DNA from: Ectorhizobium quercum
GTDB lineage: Bacteria; Pseudomonadota; Alphaproteobacteria; Rhizobiales; Rhizobiaceae
DNA: 64,000 nucleotides
Assembly: GCF_026552795.1 (NCBI RefSeq)
Contig: NZ_JANFPI010000007.1
Coordinates: 124,001-188,000 of the forward strand
Direction of reading: 5' to 3'
Below, piece after piece: positions 47,142 through 55,481 of this stretch. Position 1 is the stretch's first letter, and each line of letters opens with the position of its first letter. A model generated the notes under the pieces. The model worked only from the letters and a program-made list of their open reading frames with translations, was not told the origin of the DNA and did not search any database. A program made the position numbers and the translations under genes.

Positions 47142-47223
47142 GAGATATTGCGGTGAACAAACCCTGAATCAGCATGAATCAGCGATTCGTCGCCGATTCG
47201 TTCGCAGGCTGTTCCGAATCTTA
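47142..47223 (+). repeat. GANTC repeat, copy C (diverged)
   Basis: It shares ATATTGCGGTGAACAAACC and the TCAGCGATTCGTCG...GATTCGTTC core with copies A and B. It has two extra GAATC sites inserted at 47166 and 47176 and has lost the GTTAAC end. Confidence 0.8.
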
Positions 47224-47410
47224 AAACAAGCACTTAGCCGGACCGGCGGCGCGCGTCTCACAACCGGGGAAAACAGCGCAAACCAGCCGGCCGCGTCTTG
47301 CCATCCGTCCCGGCAATCGCCATCTGTGGGGAAAGTCGCCCGACCCTGTCCGCAACGGAAGGGAAGCGGGCAACAGGCGCAATGCCTTCGGGAGCTGTGA
47401 ACTTCACCTG

Positions 47411-50400
47411 ATGCGACCCATGATCCTTTCCGGCCGCGGCGTGACCGCGGTGCTCGGACCGACCAATACCGGCAAGACCCATTACGCCATCGAGCGCATG
47501 GTCGCCCACGGATCGGGCGTCATCGGTCTGCCGTTGCGCCTGCTGGCCCGCGAGGTCTACACCCGTGTCGTCGAGAAGGTCGGGGCGCAGCATGTCGCCC
47601 TCGTCACCGGCGAGGAAAAGATCACCCCGCCGAATGCACGCTTTTCGATATGCACCGTGGAGGCCATGCCGCGCGAGACGAAGGCTGCCTTCGTCGCCAT
47701 CGACGAGGTGCAGCTCGCCGGCGACCTGGAGCGCGGCCACATCTTCACCGATCGCATCCTGCACCTGCGCGGCCGCGAGGAAACGCTGCTGCTGGGCGCC
47801 GCGACGATGCGGCCCATCCTCGAACAGGTGCTGCCCGGCATTCTGGTCATCGAGCGGCCGCGCCTGTCGCAGCTTTTCTATGCCGGCTCGAAGAAGATCA
47901 CCCGCCTGCCCCAGCGCAGCGCCATCGTCGCCTTCTCGGCGGACGAGGTCTATGCCGTCGCCGAACTGATCCGCCGCCAGCGCGGCGGTGCCGCCGTCGT
48001 GCTCGGCGCGCTCAGCCCGCGCACCCGCAACGCGCAGGTCGGCCTCTATCAGGCCGGCGACGTCGATTACCTCGTCGCCACCGACGCGATCGGCATGGGC
48101 CTCAATCTCGACGTCGACCACGTCGCCTTCGCGCAGGGCCGCAAGTTCGACGGCTACCAGTACCGCAACCTCAATCCCGGCGAACTCGGCCAGATCGCCG
48201 GACGCGCCGGACGCCACACCAAGGACGGCACCTTCGGCGTGACCGGCCGGGTCGATCCTTTCGACGACGAACTGGTGGAGCGCATCGAGGCCCACGCGTT
48301 CGACGCCGTGAAGGTCATGCAATGGCGCACCGCCACTTTCGACTTCTCCTCGATCAAGGCCTTGCAGCGCAGCCTCGAAGCCATGCCGACGGTGCAGGGC
48401 CTGACGCGCGCCCTGCCGGCGACCGATGCCCAGGCCCTCGACCATCTTGCCCGCTATCCGGAAGTCGTCGACATGGCGACCACCCCCGAACGGGTGGAGA
48501 CGTTGTGGGATGCCTGCGCGCTGCCGGATTACCGCCGCATCACGCCCGCACAGCATGCGGACTTGATTTCGACGATTTATTTCGATCTTGTGCGCCACGG
48601 CGCCATCAGCGAAGATTTTCTCGCCGGGCAGGCGCGGCGCGCCGACCGCACCGATGGCGAGATCGACACGCTTTCGGCGCGGATCGCGCAGATCAGAACA
48701 TGGACATACGTTTCGAACCGCCCCGGTTGGCTTGCCGATCCGACACACTGGCAAGAAAAGACACGGGAAATTGAGGATCGTCTGTCCGATGCGCTACATG
48801 AACGGTTGACGAAACGCTTTGTAGACCGCAGGACAACTGTGCTCATGAGGCGCCTGAGAGAGAATGCGATGCTGGAAGCTGAAATCAGTGTGAATGGCGA
48901 TGTCTTCGTTGAAGGGCATCATGTCGGGCAATTGGCCGGTTTCCGGTTCACGCCCGCACCGGATATGGACGGGCCGGACGGCAAGGCGGTGGAGACCGCG
49001 GCCCTGAAGGCGCTCGCGCTGGAGTTCGAAGCGCGCGCCGCACGTCTGCATGCCTCCGGCAACAACGACCTGGCGCTCGATTCGCGCGGCCTCGTCCGCT
49101 GGCTCGGCGAGCCGGTCGCCCGCCTGGCGTCGAGCGACAACATCATGCGCCCGCGCGTCATCCTGCTGGCCGACGAGCAGCTGACCGGCAATGCCCGCGA
49201 TCACGTCGCCGCCCGCGTCGAGCGCTTCGTCAACCATCACATCACCACCGTGCTCAAGCCGCTGGACGACCTGTCGCGCGCCGAGGACCTCCAGGGCCTT
49301 GCCCGCGGCCTCGCCTTCCAGCTCGTCGAGAACCTCGGCGTGCTGTTCCGCCGCGATGTCGCCGACGAGATCAAGACGCTCGACCAGGATGCCCGCGCCT
49401 CCATCCGCCGCTACGGCGTGCGTTTCGGCGCCTACCACGTCTTCATACCCGCGCTGCTCAAGCCCGCGCCCGCCGAACTCATCACCCTGCTCTGGGCGCT
49501 GAAGAACGACGGCCTGGAACTGCCCGGCTACGGCGAACTCATTCCGGTTCTCGCCGCCGGCCGCACCTCGATCGTCACCGACCCCACTTTCGAACGCATG
49601 TTCTACAAGCTCGCCGGCTTCCGTTTCCTCGGCAAGCGCGCCGTGCGCATCGATATTCTCGAACGCCTCGCCGACCTCATCCGTCCGCTGCTCCAGTGGA
49701 AGCCCGGCACCGAGCCGCGCCCGGAAGGCGCCTATGACGGCCGCCGCTTCGTCACCACCACCGCGATGCTCTCGATTCTCGGCGCGACGCCGGACGACAT
49801 GGAAGAAATCCTCAAGGGGCTCGGCTATCGCGCCGATGCCGTACCGGCCGAGGAGGCGCAAACCGTCCTGAACGCCGGCAAGCCCGAGGAAGATACCGCC
49901 ACGGCCGCCGAACCGGCAACGGAAGCGGCACCCGAAGCCTCAGGCGTAGCGGATGCCGACGTCTCGGTCGCGGAAGCCCCTGCCGAAACAGCTTCGGAAA
50001 CGCCGGTCGAAACGGCCACGGAAACGCCCGCCGAGGCAATCACCGAAACACCGGCTGAAGCACCTGCCGAGGCAACGCCCGCCGAAGCGGCGCCTGCTAA
50101 CGAAACCGCGCAAGACTCCGAAGCGACGCTCGAAGCCGCAACCGCGGCGGAGGAGCTTCCGCCCGCCGAACCGAAGCCCGTGCTCCTGTGGCGTCCGGGT
50201 GGGCGCAGCGACAGTCCGCGGGCCCGCCCGCAGGGCGAACACCGCGGCCGCGGCAACCGTCCGCAGGGCGAACGCCGGGACGGCGAAAACCGTCGCAGCG
50301 AAGGCCGTCCGGACCGCAACCGGGACGGCGAGCGCGACGGCGGCAAGCGCAACGAGCACAAGGGCGGCAAGCCCGGCCACGGCAAACGCGACAACAAGCG

Positions 50401-50506
50401 CGACAACCAGCGCTTCGAAGCCCGGCCGCCGAAGAAGGAGAAGCCGATCGATCCGGATTCGCCCTTCGCCGCTCTGGCCGCCCTTCGCGACCAGCTCAAG
50501 AAGTGA
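47411..50506 (+). CDS. SUV3-like DEAD/H-box RNA helicase with low-complexity tail
   Basis: This 1031-residue protein has a helicase core at about 8-330 with Walker A G-P-T-N-T-G-K-T at 16-23, an I-D-E-V-Q (DExx) box at 97-101, T-D-A-I-G-M-G-L-N and Q-I-A-G-R-A-G-R (motif VI). The middle part resembles the helicase C-terminal region of mitochondrial SUV3, an RNA-decay helicase. From about 813 to 930 the sequence is Ala/Glu/Thr/Pro repeats; from about 935 to 1005 it is Arg/Gly/Lys/Asn-rich and likely binds RNA. An S4 RNA-binding protein gene begins one base after the stop. Confidence 0.9.
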   Translation: MRPMILSGRGVTAVLGPTNTGKTHYAIERMVAHGSGVIGLPLRLLAREVYTRVVEKVGAQHVALVTGEEKITPPNARFSICTVEAMPRETKAAFVAIDEVQLAGDLERGHIFTDRILHLRGREETLLLGAATMRPILEQVLPGILVIERPRLSQLFYAGSKKITRLPQRSAIVAFSADEVYAVAELIRRQRGGAAVVLGALSPRTRNAQVGLYQAGDVDYLVATDAIGMGLNLDVDHVAFAQGRKFDGYQYRNLNPGELGQIAGRAGRHTKDGTFGVTGRVDPFDDELVERIEAHAFDAVKVMQWRTATFDFSSIKALQRSLEAMPTVQGLTRALPATDAQALDHLARYPEVVDMATTPERVETLWDACALPDYRRITPAQHADLISTIYFDLVRHGAISEDFLAGQARRADRTDGEIDTLSARIAQIRTWTYVSNRPGWLADPTHWQEKTREIEDRLSDALHERLTKRFVDRRTTVLMRRLRENAMLEAEISVNGDVFVEGHHVGQLAGFRFTPAPDMDGPDGKAVETAALKALALEFEARAARLHASGNNDLALDSRGLVRWLGEPVARLASSDNIMRPRVILLADEQLTGNARDHVAARVERFVNHHITTVLKPLDDLSRAEDLQGLARGLAFQLVENLGVLFRRDVADEIKTLDQDARASIRRYGVRFGAYHVFIPALLKPAPAELITLLWALKNDGLELPGYGELIPVLAAGRTSIVTDPTFERMFYKLAGFRFLGKRAVRIDILERLADLIRPLLQWKPGTEPRPEGAYDGRRFVTTTAMLSILGATPDDMEEILKGLGYRADAVPAEEAQTVLNAGKPEEDTATAAEPATEAAPEASGVADADVSVAEAPAETASETPVETATETPAEAITETPAEAPAEATPAEAAPANETAQDSEATLEAATAAEELPPAEPKPVLLWRPGGRSDSPRARPQGEHRGRGNRPQGERRDGENRRSEGRPDRNRDGERDGGKRNEHKGGKPGHGKRDNKRDNQRFEARPPKKEKPIDPDSPFAALAALRDQLKK

Positions 50507-50507
50507 C

Positions 50508-50921
50508 ATGACGACCGGGGAGCCGCCTGTCGCCGAGCGCCAGCGCATCGACAAGTGGCTCTTCTTCACGCGCATGGTGAAGTCCCGCAGCCTTGCGCAA
50601 ACGCTCGTCGAGGCCGGGCATGTGGCGGTGAACGGGCGCAAGGTCCATCAGCCGTCCCACGCCGTCAGGACGGGCGACCGCATCGAACTGACGCTCGAAC
50701 GGCGCGACATCGTTCTCGTCGTCCGCGGCGCCGGCAAGAGACGCGGCCCGTTCGAAGAAGCCAGGCTGCTTTACGAGGATCTTACGCCGCCTCCCGAAGC
50801 CACGCCGCGCCTGTCGGCCTTCGAGCAGGCGCAGCGCCAGCCCGGCAGCGGCCGCCCGACCAAACGGGAGCGCCGGGCGCTCGACAATCTGCTTTCCGAT
50901 TTCGACGGGACGGGAGAATAA
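50508..50921 (+). CDS. S4-domain RNA-binding protein (Hsp15-like)
   Basis: This 137-residue protein has an S4 domain R-I-D-K-W-L-F-F-T-R-M-V-K-S-R-S-L-A-Q at about 13-31, with V-N-G-R-K-V following, and a basic C-terminus. This resembles Hsp15 (HslR), which rescues stalled 50S-peptidyl-tRNA complexes under heat stress. It follows the helicase by one base, so the two are certainly co-transcribed. Confidence 0.88.
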   Translation: MTTGEPPVAERQRIDKWLFFTRMVKSRSLAQTLVEAGHVAVNGRKVHQPSHAVRTGDRIELTLERRDIVLVVRGAGKRRGPFEEARLLYEDLTPPPEATPRLSAFEQAQRQPGSGRPTKRERRALDNLLSDFDGTGE

Positions 50922-51098
50922 CACTCCCCGTTCCGCGACATTTTGAGTTCGCTTTCTCCTTGATAAGCGCGCTCAAAGGCAGTACCTGACAGTCGAGCTT
51001 TCTGATACCGAAGTCCCTTCCCGGCAGGCCGGTCCGGTCATGAAAAGGGAATGAAGTGCGGCCGGTGAGCCGACAACGCCTGGATCGTGGAGTGCCTC

Positions 51099-51437
51099 AT
51101 GACGTATGTCGTGACTGACAATTGTATTCGCTGCAAATATACCGACTGCGTCGAAGTCTGCCCGGTGGACTGCTTCTACGAGGGTGAGAACTTCCTCGTC
51201 ATCAATCCGGACGAGTGCATCGACTGCGGCGTCTGCGAACCGGAATGTCCCGCCGAGGCGATCAAGCCCGATACGGAGCCGGGCCTCGACGACTGGCTGA
51301 AACTGAACGCGGAATACGCCGCCGTTTGGCCGAACATCACCGTCAAGCGCGACCCCCTGCCCGACGCCAAGGAAATGGACGGCGAGGAAAGCAAGTTGGA
51401 GAAGTATTTCTCCGAGAAACCCGGCGCGGGCGACTGA
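51099..51437 (+). CDS. fdxA: Ferredoxin FdxA (3Fe-4S/4Fe-4S)
   Basis: This 112-residue ferredoxin of the Azotobacter FdI type has [15 protein letters not shown] and [11 protein letters not shown], with the extended C-terminal [10 protein letters not shown]. It carries electrons; the partner is unknown. M-T-Y-V-V (51099) is the conserved start, 12 bases inside the longest frame. Confidence 0.94.
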   Translation: MTYVVTDNCIRCKYTDCVEVCPVDCFYEGENFLVINPDECIDCGVCEPECPAEAIKPDTEPGLDDWLKLNAEYAAVWPNITVKRDPLPDAKEMDGEESKLEKYFSEKPGAGD

Positions 51438-51782
51438 TCCCCCTTGCGGGACGCCTGAAACGGTGCGGACCTTTCCGCCCGACCAAAGCAAATTATTGAT
51501 TTCCACATATTTTTGTGCTAGACATAACGGACTGGCCCACAGAAGGGTATTTTTATGCCCTGAAACCTCACGAAAGCAAGCTGGCACCACGCGCGATTTC
51601 CGTGACATTCGCAACGCCTGACGTTGCTCCGTCCCAGATCGCAAGGGTGGGCTGCTGCTGCGTGCAGGTCGGATGGCCGGTTTGGTGTCACTAGGCGGTA
51701 TTCCCCGTCTCATCCGGGCCTGATCTGACCCGGCCGCCGGCCTCATGATGGCCGGGTGCGTAACAGGGAGTTTTTGAAACGA
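51438..51782. other. Intergenic region fdxA-carD
   Basis: This 345-base gap contains the candidate carD promoter at 51496-51524 and otherwise no recognised element. The transcript leader of carD would be about 250 bases, long enough for regulation, but I see no known riboswitch in it. Confidence 0.5.
51496..51524 (+). promoter_or_regulatory. Candidate sigma-70 promoter of carD
   Basis: TTGATT and TAGACA are separated by exactly 17 bases in an AT-rich patch, the best housekeeping-like promoter in the window. Confidence 0.55.
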
Positions 51783-52355
51783 ATGACGACCCAGCAGAAA
51801 AAACCTTCGGCAGCGCGGCATGGCTTCAAGCAGGGCGAGGCGATCGTCTATCCGGCGCATGGCGTCGGCACCATCTCCGTTATCGAAGAGCAGGAAGTGG
51901 CGGGCATGAAGCTCGAGCTTTTCGTGATTGATTTCGAAAAGGACAAGATGCGTCTCAAGGTTCCCGTCGCCAAGGCGGTGAACATCGGCATGCGCAAGCT
52001 TTCCGAAACCGATTTCGTTGAACGCGCCCTGAAGGTTGTCCAGGGCAAGGCCAAGGTCAAGCGCACCATGTGGTCGCGCCGTGCCCAGGAATACGATCAG
52101 AAGATCAATTCCGGCGACCTCATCTCGATCGCCGAAGTGGTCCGCGACCTGTACCGTGCCGAAAACCAGCCGGAACAGTCCTATTCCGAGCGCCAGCTTT
52201 ACGAAGCCGCTCTGGACCGCATGGCCCGCGAGATCGCGGCCGTCAACAAGATGTCCGAAACCGAAGCCGTTCGCCTTGTCGAGACCCATCTCGCCAAGGG
52301 TCCCAAGCGCGGCAAGGCAGCGGAAGAAGAAGACACCCAGGACGAAGCCGCCTGA
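51783..52355 (+). CDS. carD: CarD family transcriptional regulator
   Basis: This 190-residue protein has the CarD/CdnL RNA-polymerase-interacting domain at about 15-75 (Y-P-A-H-G-V-G-T-I, E-L-F-V-I-D-F-E-K-D-K-M-R-L-K-V-P) and a helical C-terminal DNA-binding half. It stabilises open complexes at rRNA and growth promoters. ATG 51783 (M-T-T-Q-Q-K-K) is the family start. It is just upstream of rpoH2 behind a terminator. Confidence 0.94.
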   Translation: MTTQQKKPSAARHGFKQGEAIVYPAHGVGTISVIEEQEVAGMKLELFVIDFEKDKMRLKVPVAKAVNIGMRKLSETDFVERALKVVQGKAKVKRTMWSRRAQEYDQKINSGDLISIAEVVRDLYRAENQPEQSYSERQLYEAALDRMAREIAAVNKMSETEAVRLVETHLAKGPKRGKAAEEEDTQDEAA

Positions 52356-52382
52356 GACTTTCGTCCTGCTCCATGAAGACAG

Positions 52383-52410
52383 CCCGGCCATAGAGCCGGG
52401 TTTTCTTTTT
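52383..52410 (+). terminator. Terminator of carD
   Basis: CCCGGC pairs with GCCGGG, followed by TTTTCTTTTT. It is 27 bases after the carD stop. Confidence 0.85.
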
Positions 52411-52423
52411 TCAAGATTTCTCC

Positions 52424-52448
52424 GGAACCTTTTTTCGGCTCTCGCGTT
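52424..52448 (+). promoter_or_regulatory. RpoE2-type (EcfG) promoter of rpoH2
   Basis: GGAAC, 16 bases, CGTT matches the general-stress ECF consensus GGAAC-N16/17-CGTT. It is about 160 bases before the rpoH2 ATG. In S. meliloti rpoH2 is an established RpoE2 target. Confidence 0.75.
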
Positions 52449-52605
52449 TCAAAACTGTAGCAGCATCGTGAGCGGCCGCCGGGGGTGGCTTCTCCGTCCG
52501 GTCCGTCCCTTGCGGGCGGCACTCTTGAAACGATTTGGTCCTGGCGCCCGCAATCGCATGCGATTTCGGGAACGGTATCTCCGTGCCCAGCTTCTGGAGA
52601 AAGCG

Positions 52606-53466
52606 ATGAACATCATGAACGTTGACCGCTCCCTCGTCAAATACGCCATGCAGGCACCCTATCTCGCGCGCGACGAGGAGCTGGACCTGGCAACCCGCTG
52701 GAGGGATGGCGACGACAGGGACGCCCGCAATCGCATCGCCACGGCCCATATGCGCCTCGTCATTTCGATGGCGTCGCGTTTCCGCGGCTTCGGACTGCCG
52801 CTGAGTGATCTCGTGCAGGAAGGCTATGTCGGGCTTCTCGAAGCCGCTGCCCGCTTCGAGCCGGAACGCAATGTCCGCTTCTCGACCTATGCGAGCTGGT
52901 GGATCCGCGCTGCCATGCAGGATTACATCCTGCGCAACTGGTCGATCGTGCGCGGCGGCACGAGTTCCTCCCAGAAGGCCCTGTTCTTCAACCTGCGGCG
53001 GCTGCGCGCCCGCATCGCCCGCGGCGACCGGGAACTGACGAGCCGTGCCGTTCACGAGGAAATCGCCGCAGCGCTCGGCGTCAGCATTGCCGACGTGCAG
53101 AACATGGATGCGCGGCTTTCGGCCCCGGACGCCTCGCTTCAGGCCCCCGCCATCGCCGGCGAGGATGGCGGACGCGAGCAGATCGAGATGCTGGAAAGCG
53201 AAGATCCACTGCCGGACGAACAGGTTTCGGGCATGATCGACGGCGAACGCCGCCATCGCTGGCTGCATCAGGCGCTCGGCCATCTCAACCGCCGCGAGGA
53301 ACGCATCATCCGCGCCCGGCGCCTTGCCGATGAAAGCCTCACGCTGGAAGAACTGGGCAGCGAGCTGGGCATCTCCAAGGAGCGCGTCCGCCAGATCGAA
53401 AGCCGCGCCATGCAGAAGCTGCGCGACGCCCTCGAAATCATCGCACCGGGCATGGCCGCAGCGTAA
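52606..53466 (+). CDS. rpoH2: Sigma-32-type factor RpoH2
   Basis: This 286-residue sigma-70 family protein has region 2 at about 40-110 (R-L-V-I-S-M-A, L-V-Q-E-G-Y-V-G-L-L-E-A-A, F-S-T-Y-A-S-W-W-I-R-A-A), a region 3 segment with Q-K-A-L-F-F-N-L-R-R-L and region 4 L-E-E-L-G-S-E-L-G-I-S-K-E-R-V-R-Q-I-E. Q-K-A-L-F-F-N marks the RpoH family. Match is to the second rhizobial copy (RpoH2). ATG 52606 is preceded by GGAGA at six bases. Confidence 0.9.
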   Translation: MNIMNVDRSLVKYAMQAPYLARDEELDLATRWRDGDDRDARNRIATAHMRLVISMASRFRGFGLPLSDLVQEGYVGLLEAAARFEPERNVRFSTYASWWIRAAMQDYILRNWSIVRGGTSSSQKALFFNLRRLRARIARGDRELTSRAVHEEIAAALGVSIADVQNMDARLSAPDASLQAPAIAGEDGGREQIEMLESEDPLPDEQVSGMIDGERRHRWLHQALGHLNRREERIIRARRLADESLTLEELGSELGISKERVRQIESRAMQKLRDALEIIAPGMAAA

Positions 53467-53531
53467 AGCGCCCTCATCGACGGCAAGCGAAGAAGCCCCC
53501 GGACCGCCTCCGCAGTTTCAAGTGCCCTGCT

Positions 53532-53623
53532 CTCTTTCGTCATGCTCGGGCTCGACCCGAGCATCCACCGCGCCGCTTGCGGCGTGGACCCTCGGGTCGA
53601 GCCCGAGGGTGACGGAGGAGAGG
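53532..53623. repeat. Inverted repeat with CTCGGGCTCGACCCGAG cores
   Basis: The left arm (CATGCTCGGGCTCGACCCGA region) and right arm (CTCGGGTCGAGCCCGAG region) are reverse complements over about 40 bases with few differences. Each core is itself palindromic. Confidence 0.8.
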
Positions 53624-53641
53624 ATTTGTCAAGACACTACA

Positions 53642-53742
53642 GAATTTTCAGCAAAAGTCTGAAGCGGTTTTGCGTGCGGAAATGCGTGAAAACAAACAGC
53701 TGGAACGTTTTCGCGATTCGGAGAAAAACGGAAACGCTCTGA
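53642..53742 (+). repeat. Dispersed rhizobial intergenic repeat, copy 2 (full length)
   Basis: This is the longest copy. Its right part matches 12162-12221 in inverse orientation; its left part matches 40880-40935. Joining the two partial copies thus recovers one roughly 100-base element. Confidence 0.75.
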
Positions 53743-53771
53743 AGCCCCGGATGGCCGTCCGGGGCTTCTTT
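53741..53771 (+). terminator. Hairpin terminator between convergent rpoH2 and M48 gene
   Basis: GAAGCCCCGGA pairs with TCCGGGGCTTC around six bases, followed by TTTC-like residues on the plus strand. It could stop rpoH2 read-through. Confidence 0.6.
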
Positions 53772-53774
53772 CGT

Positions 53775-55322
53775 TCATTCCGAAATGATCTTCACCTTCT
53801 GGCCCGGCGACAGGGATGCCGCCACGGGCATCGCGTTGATGAGCTTGAACAGGTCGAGCTTGCGGTCCGTGCCCATCATGCGGGCGGAAATGGTCGAAAT
53901 CGTTTCGCCCGGCTGCACCGTCACGACGCGGATGCGCAGCGGCTTCAGCGAAGCCGTCTCCGCGGCCGTCATGGTGCGGAAGCTCGTCTTCATCACGTTC
54001 GCCGTGCTCTCCAGATTGGGATTGCCCTTCGGCACTGCCGTCAGGAAACGGAAGATACGGTTTTCGAGGCGAATGACGGTCACGTCGAATTCCCAGCGTT
54101 CGGCGCTGGCTTTGGCCGTGGCCGCCTCCAGGCCGTTGATGCGGACGCTGCGCACCGTATCGGGCAAAAGCCCGGCGACCCAGCCGCTCGTCAGATAGGT
54201 CTCCAGACTGTTCTTCGAGGAATCGGTCACGCCGTCGAAACGGATGGCGATATCGCCCGGCCCGGTCGCCAGCACCGCCTCCGCCTTGTTGTCGATCACG
54301 AAACCGTCCGGCACCTCGAAGCGGATGCCGAGGCTCGCATGCAGGAAGGTTTCCCCCCGCACATAGCCTTCTTCCGGGCTGTCGCCATAGAGAAGGCCGT
54401 CGATGCCGGCGAGATAATAGTCGCGGCCGCGATCGCCCGTCGCTCCCTCGGGGCCGAACCGCGCCGCCTGCAAGCGGGCCAGTTCCACACGCTGCGGCGC
54501 GTTCGGATGGCTCGACAGGAAGTCGAGGCTCTGGTCGTTGTCCGGCTCGACGGACATGAAACGGCTGTAGGCCGCCATCGATTCGAGGAATCGCGGCGAA
54601 GCATAAGGGTCGTAGCCCGCCTCGCCCAGCATGCGCACGCCGATCACGTCGGCCTGCAATTCCTGCTGCCGCGAGAAGGCGGCAAGGCGCAGCTTGCCGC
54701 GCGCCAGGGCCTGCTTGCCGGCGAGGTCGGAGGAGAGCACCTCGGCCACCACGCGGGACGCGATCACCTCCGCCTCCTCGCGCTTCTGCCGCTCGATGCC
54801 GTGGTTGGCGGTCACATGCGCCATTTCGTGCGACAGCACCGCAGCCACTTCCGAGGCGTCGTTGGCAAGCGCCAGAAGGCCGCGCGTGACGTAGAGATAA
54901 CCGCCCGGCAGCGCGAAGGCGTTGATGGCCGGCGAGTTCAGGATGGTGATGCGGTAGGACTGGTTCGGGTTTTCCGAAACCGCCGTCAGCGCGCCGGCGA
55001 TGCGGGCGACGAGACGTTCCGTCTTGCGGTCGTGATATTCCCCGCCGTAGCTGGCGACGATGCGCGGATGCTCGCGCGCGCCCATTGCCGCGCGCGGATC
55101 GTTCTTCTGCACCTCGTCGACGATCTGCGGATTGGAGGAGGGGCGAACGCTCGGTTCGTAGGCCTGCTCCATCAGCGACTGACAGCCGCCGAGCATGAGG
55201 CTGAGCACACCGGCGGAAAAAAGGCGCAAAGGCGCCTTCGGGAAAAGCCTGTTTGCCTTCCGCGCATCGGCCCTGTCATGCCGCACTGCACTCGTAACCG
55301 CGGATATGCTTCTCAGGCACAT
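53775..55322 (-). CDS. M48 family lipoprotein metalloprotease with LysM-like C-terminus
   Basis: This 515-residue protein has an N-terminal lipoprotein signal with L-M-L-G-G-C (Cys47). The M48 peptidase domain carries the H-E-M-A-H zinc motif at 165-169 and the third ligand in Q-E-L-Q-A-D. A C-terminal LysM-like repeat follows (V-V-T-V-Q-P-G-E-T-I-S-T-I). It is similar to BepA/YcaL-type periplasmic proteases that act on outer-membrane proteins. The start gives a long n-region of about 35 residues, so a shorter start is possible. It is convergent with rpoH2, a suggestive but unproven stress link. Confidence 0.88.
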   Translation of the reverse strand: MCLRSISAVTSAVRHDRADARKANRLFPKAPLRLFSAGVLSLMLGGCQSLMEQAYEPSVRPSSNPQIVDEVQKNDPRAAMGAREHPRIVASYGGEYHDRKTERLVARIAGALTAVSENPNQSYRITILNSPAINAFALPGGYLYVTRGLLALANDASEVAAVLSHEMAHVTANHGIERQKREEAEVIASRVVAEVLSSDLAGKQALARGKLRLAAFSRQQELQADVIGVRMLGEAGYDPYASPRFLESMAAYSRFMSVEPDNDQSLDFLSSHPNAPQRVELARLQAARFGPEGATGDRGRDYYLAGIDGLLYGDSPEEGYVRGETFLHASLGIRFEVPDGFVIDNKAEAVLATGPGDIAIRFDGVTDSSKNSLETYLTSGWVAGLLPDTVRSVRINGLEAATAKASAERWEFDVTVIRLENRIFRFLTAVPKGNPNLESTANVMKTSFRTMTAAETASLKPLRIRVVTVQPGETISTISARMMGTDRKLDLFKLINAMPVAASLSPGQKVKIISE

Positions 55323-55481
55323 CGAAATGCTATGTCTCCGAACAACCCGCCTACGCAGGACGATGCTTCAATTAATAGCACAAAGTCTTTTGGCAAGTAG
55401 GAAGCCCTGCTATTTATTCATAGCCCCCAGAACCATGTCGGGAACCTGCATGACAGCCGCGAGCGTCGAAAATGTGGCGCG

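Larger units (their letters stand above)
46685..47410. other. 726-base gene-free region rich in GANTC and GTTAAC
   Basis: It holds repeat copies B and C, three GTTAAC hexamers and nine GANTC sites, seven of them within 47046-47220. No open reading frame here has homology or a convincing start. Promoters for the glycine-zipper gene (minus) and helicase (plus) must lie here. Confidence 0.7.
53467..53774. other. Intergenic region rpoH2 / M48 gene with stacked repeats
   Basis: This 308-base gap between convergent genes contains an inverted repeat (53532-53623), dispersed repeat copy 2 (53642-53742) and a terminator hairpin (53741-53771). It contains no gene. Confidence 0.7.

Noticed and set aside
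46173-47223. Chromosomal or plasmid replication origin at the GANTC/GTTAAC cluster
   Set aside because: No DnaA boxes (TTATCCACA-like), no repABC or parAB genes and no hemE neighbourhood; GANTC clusters alone do not define an origin.
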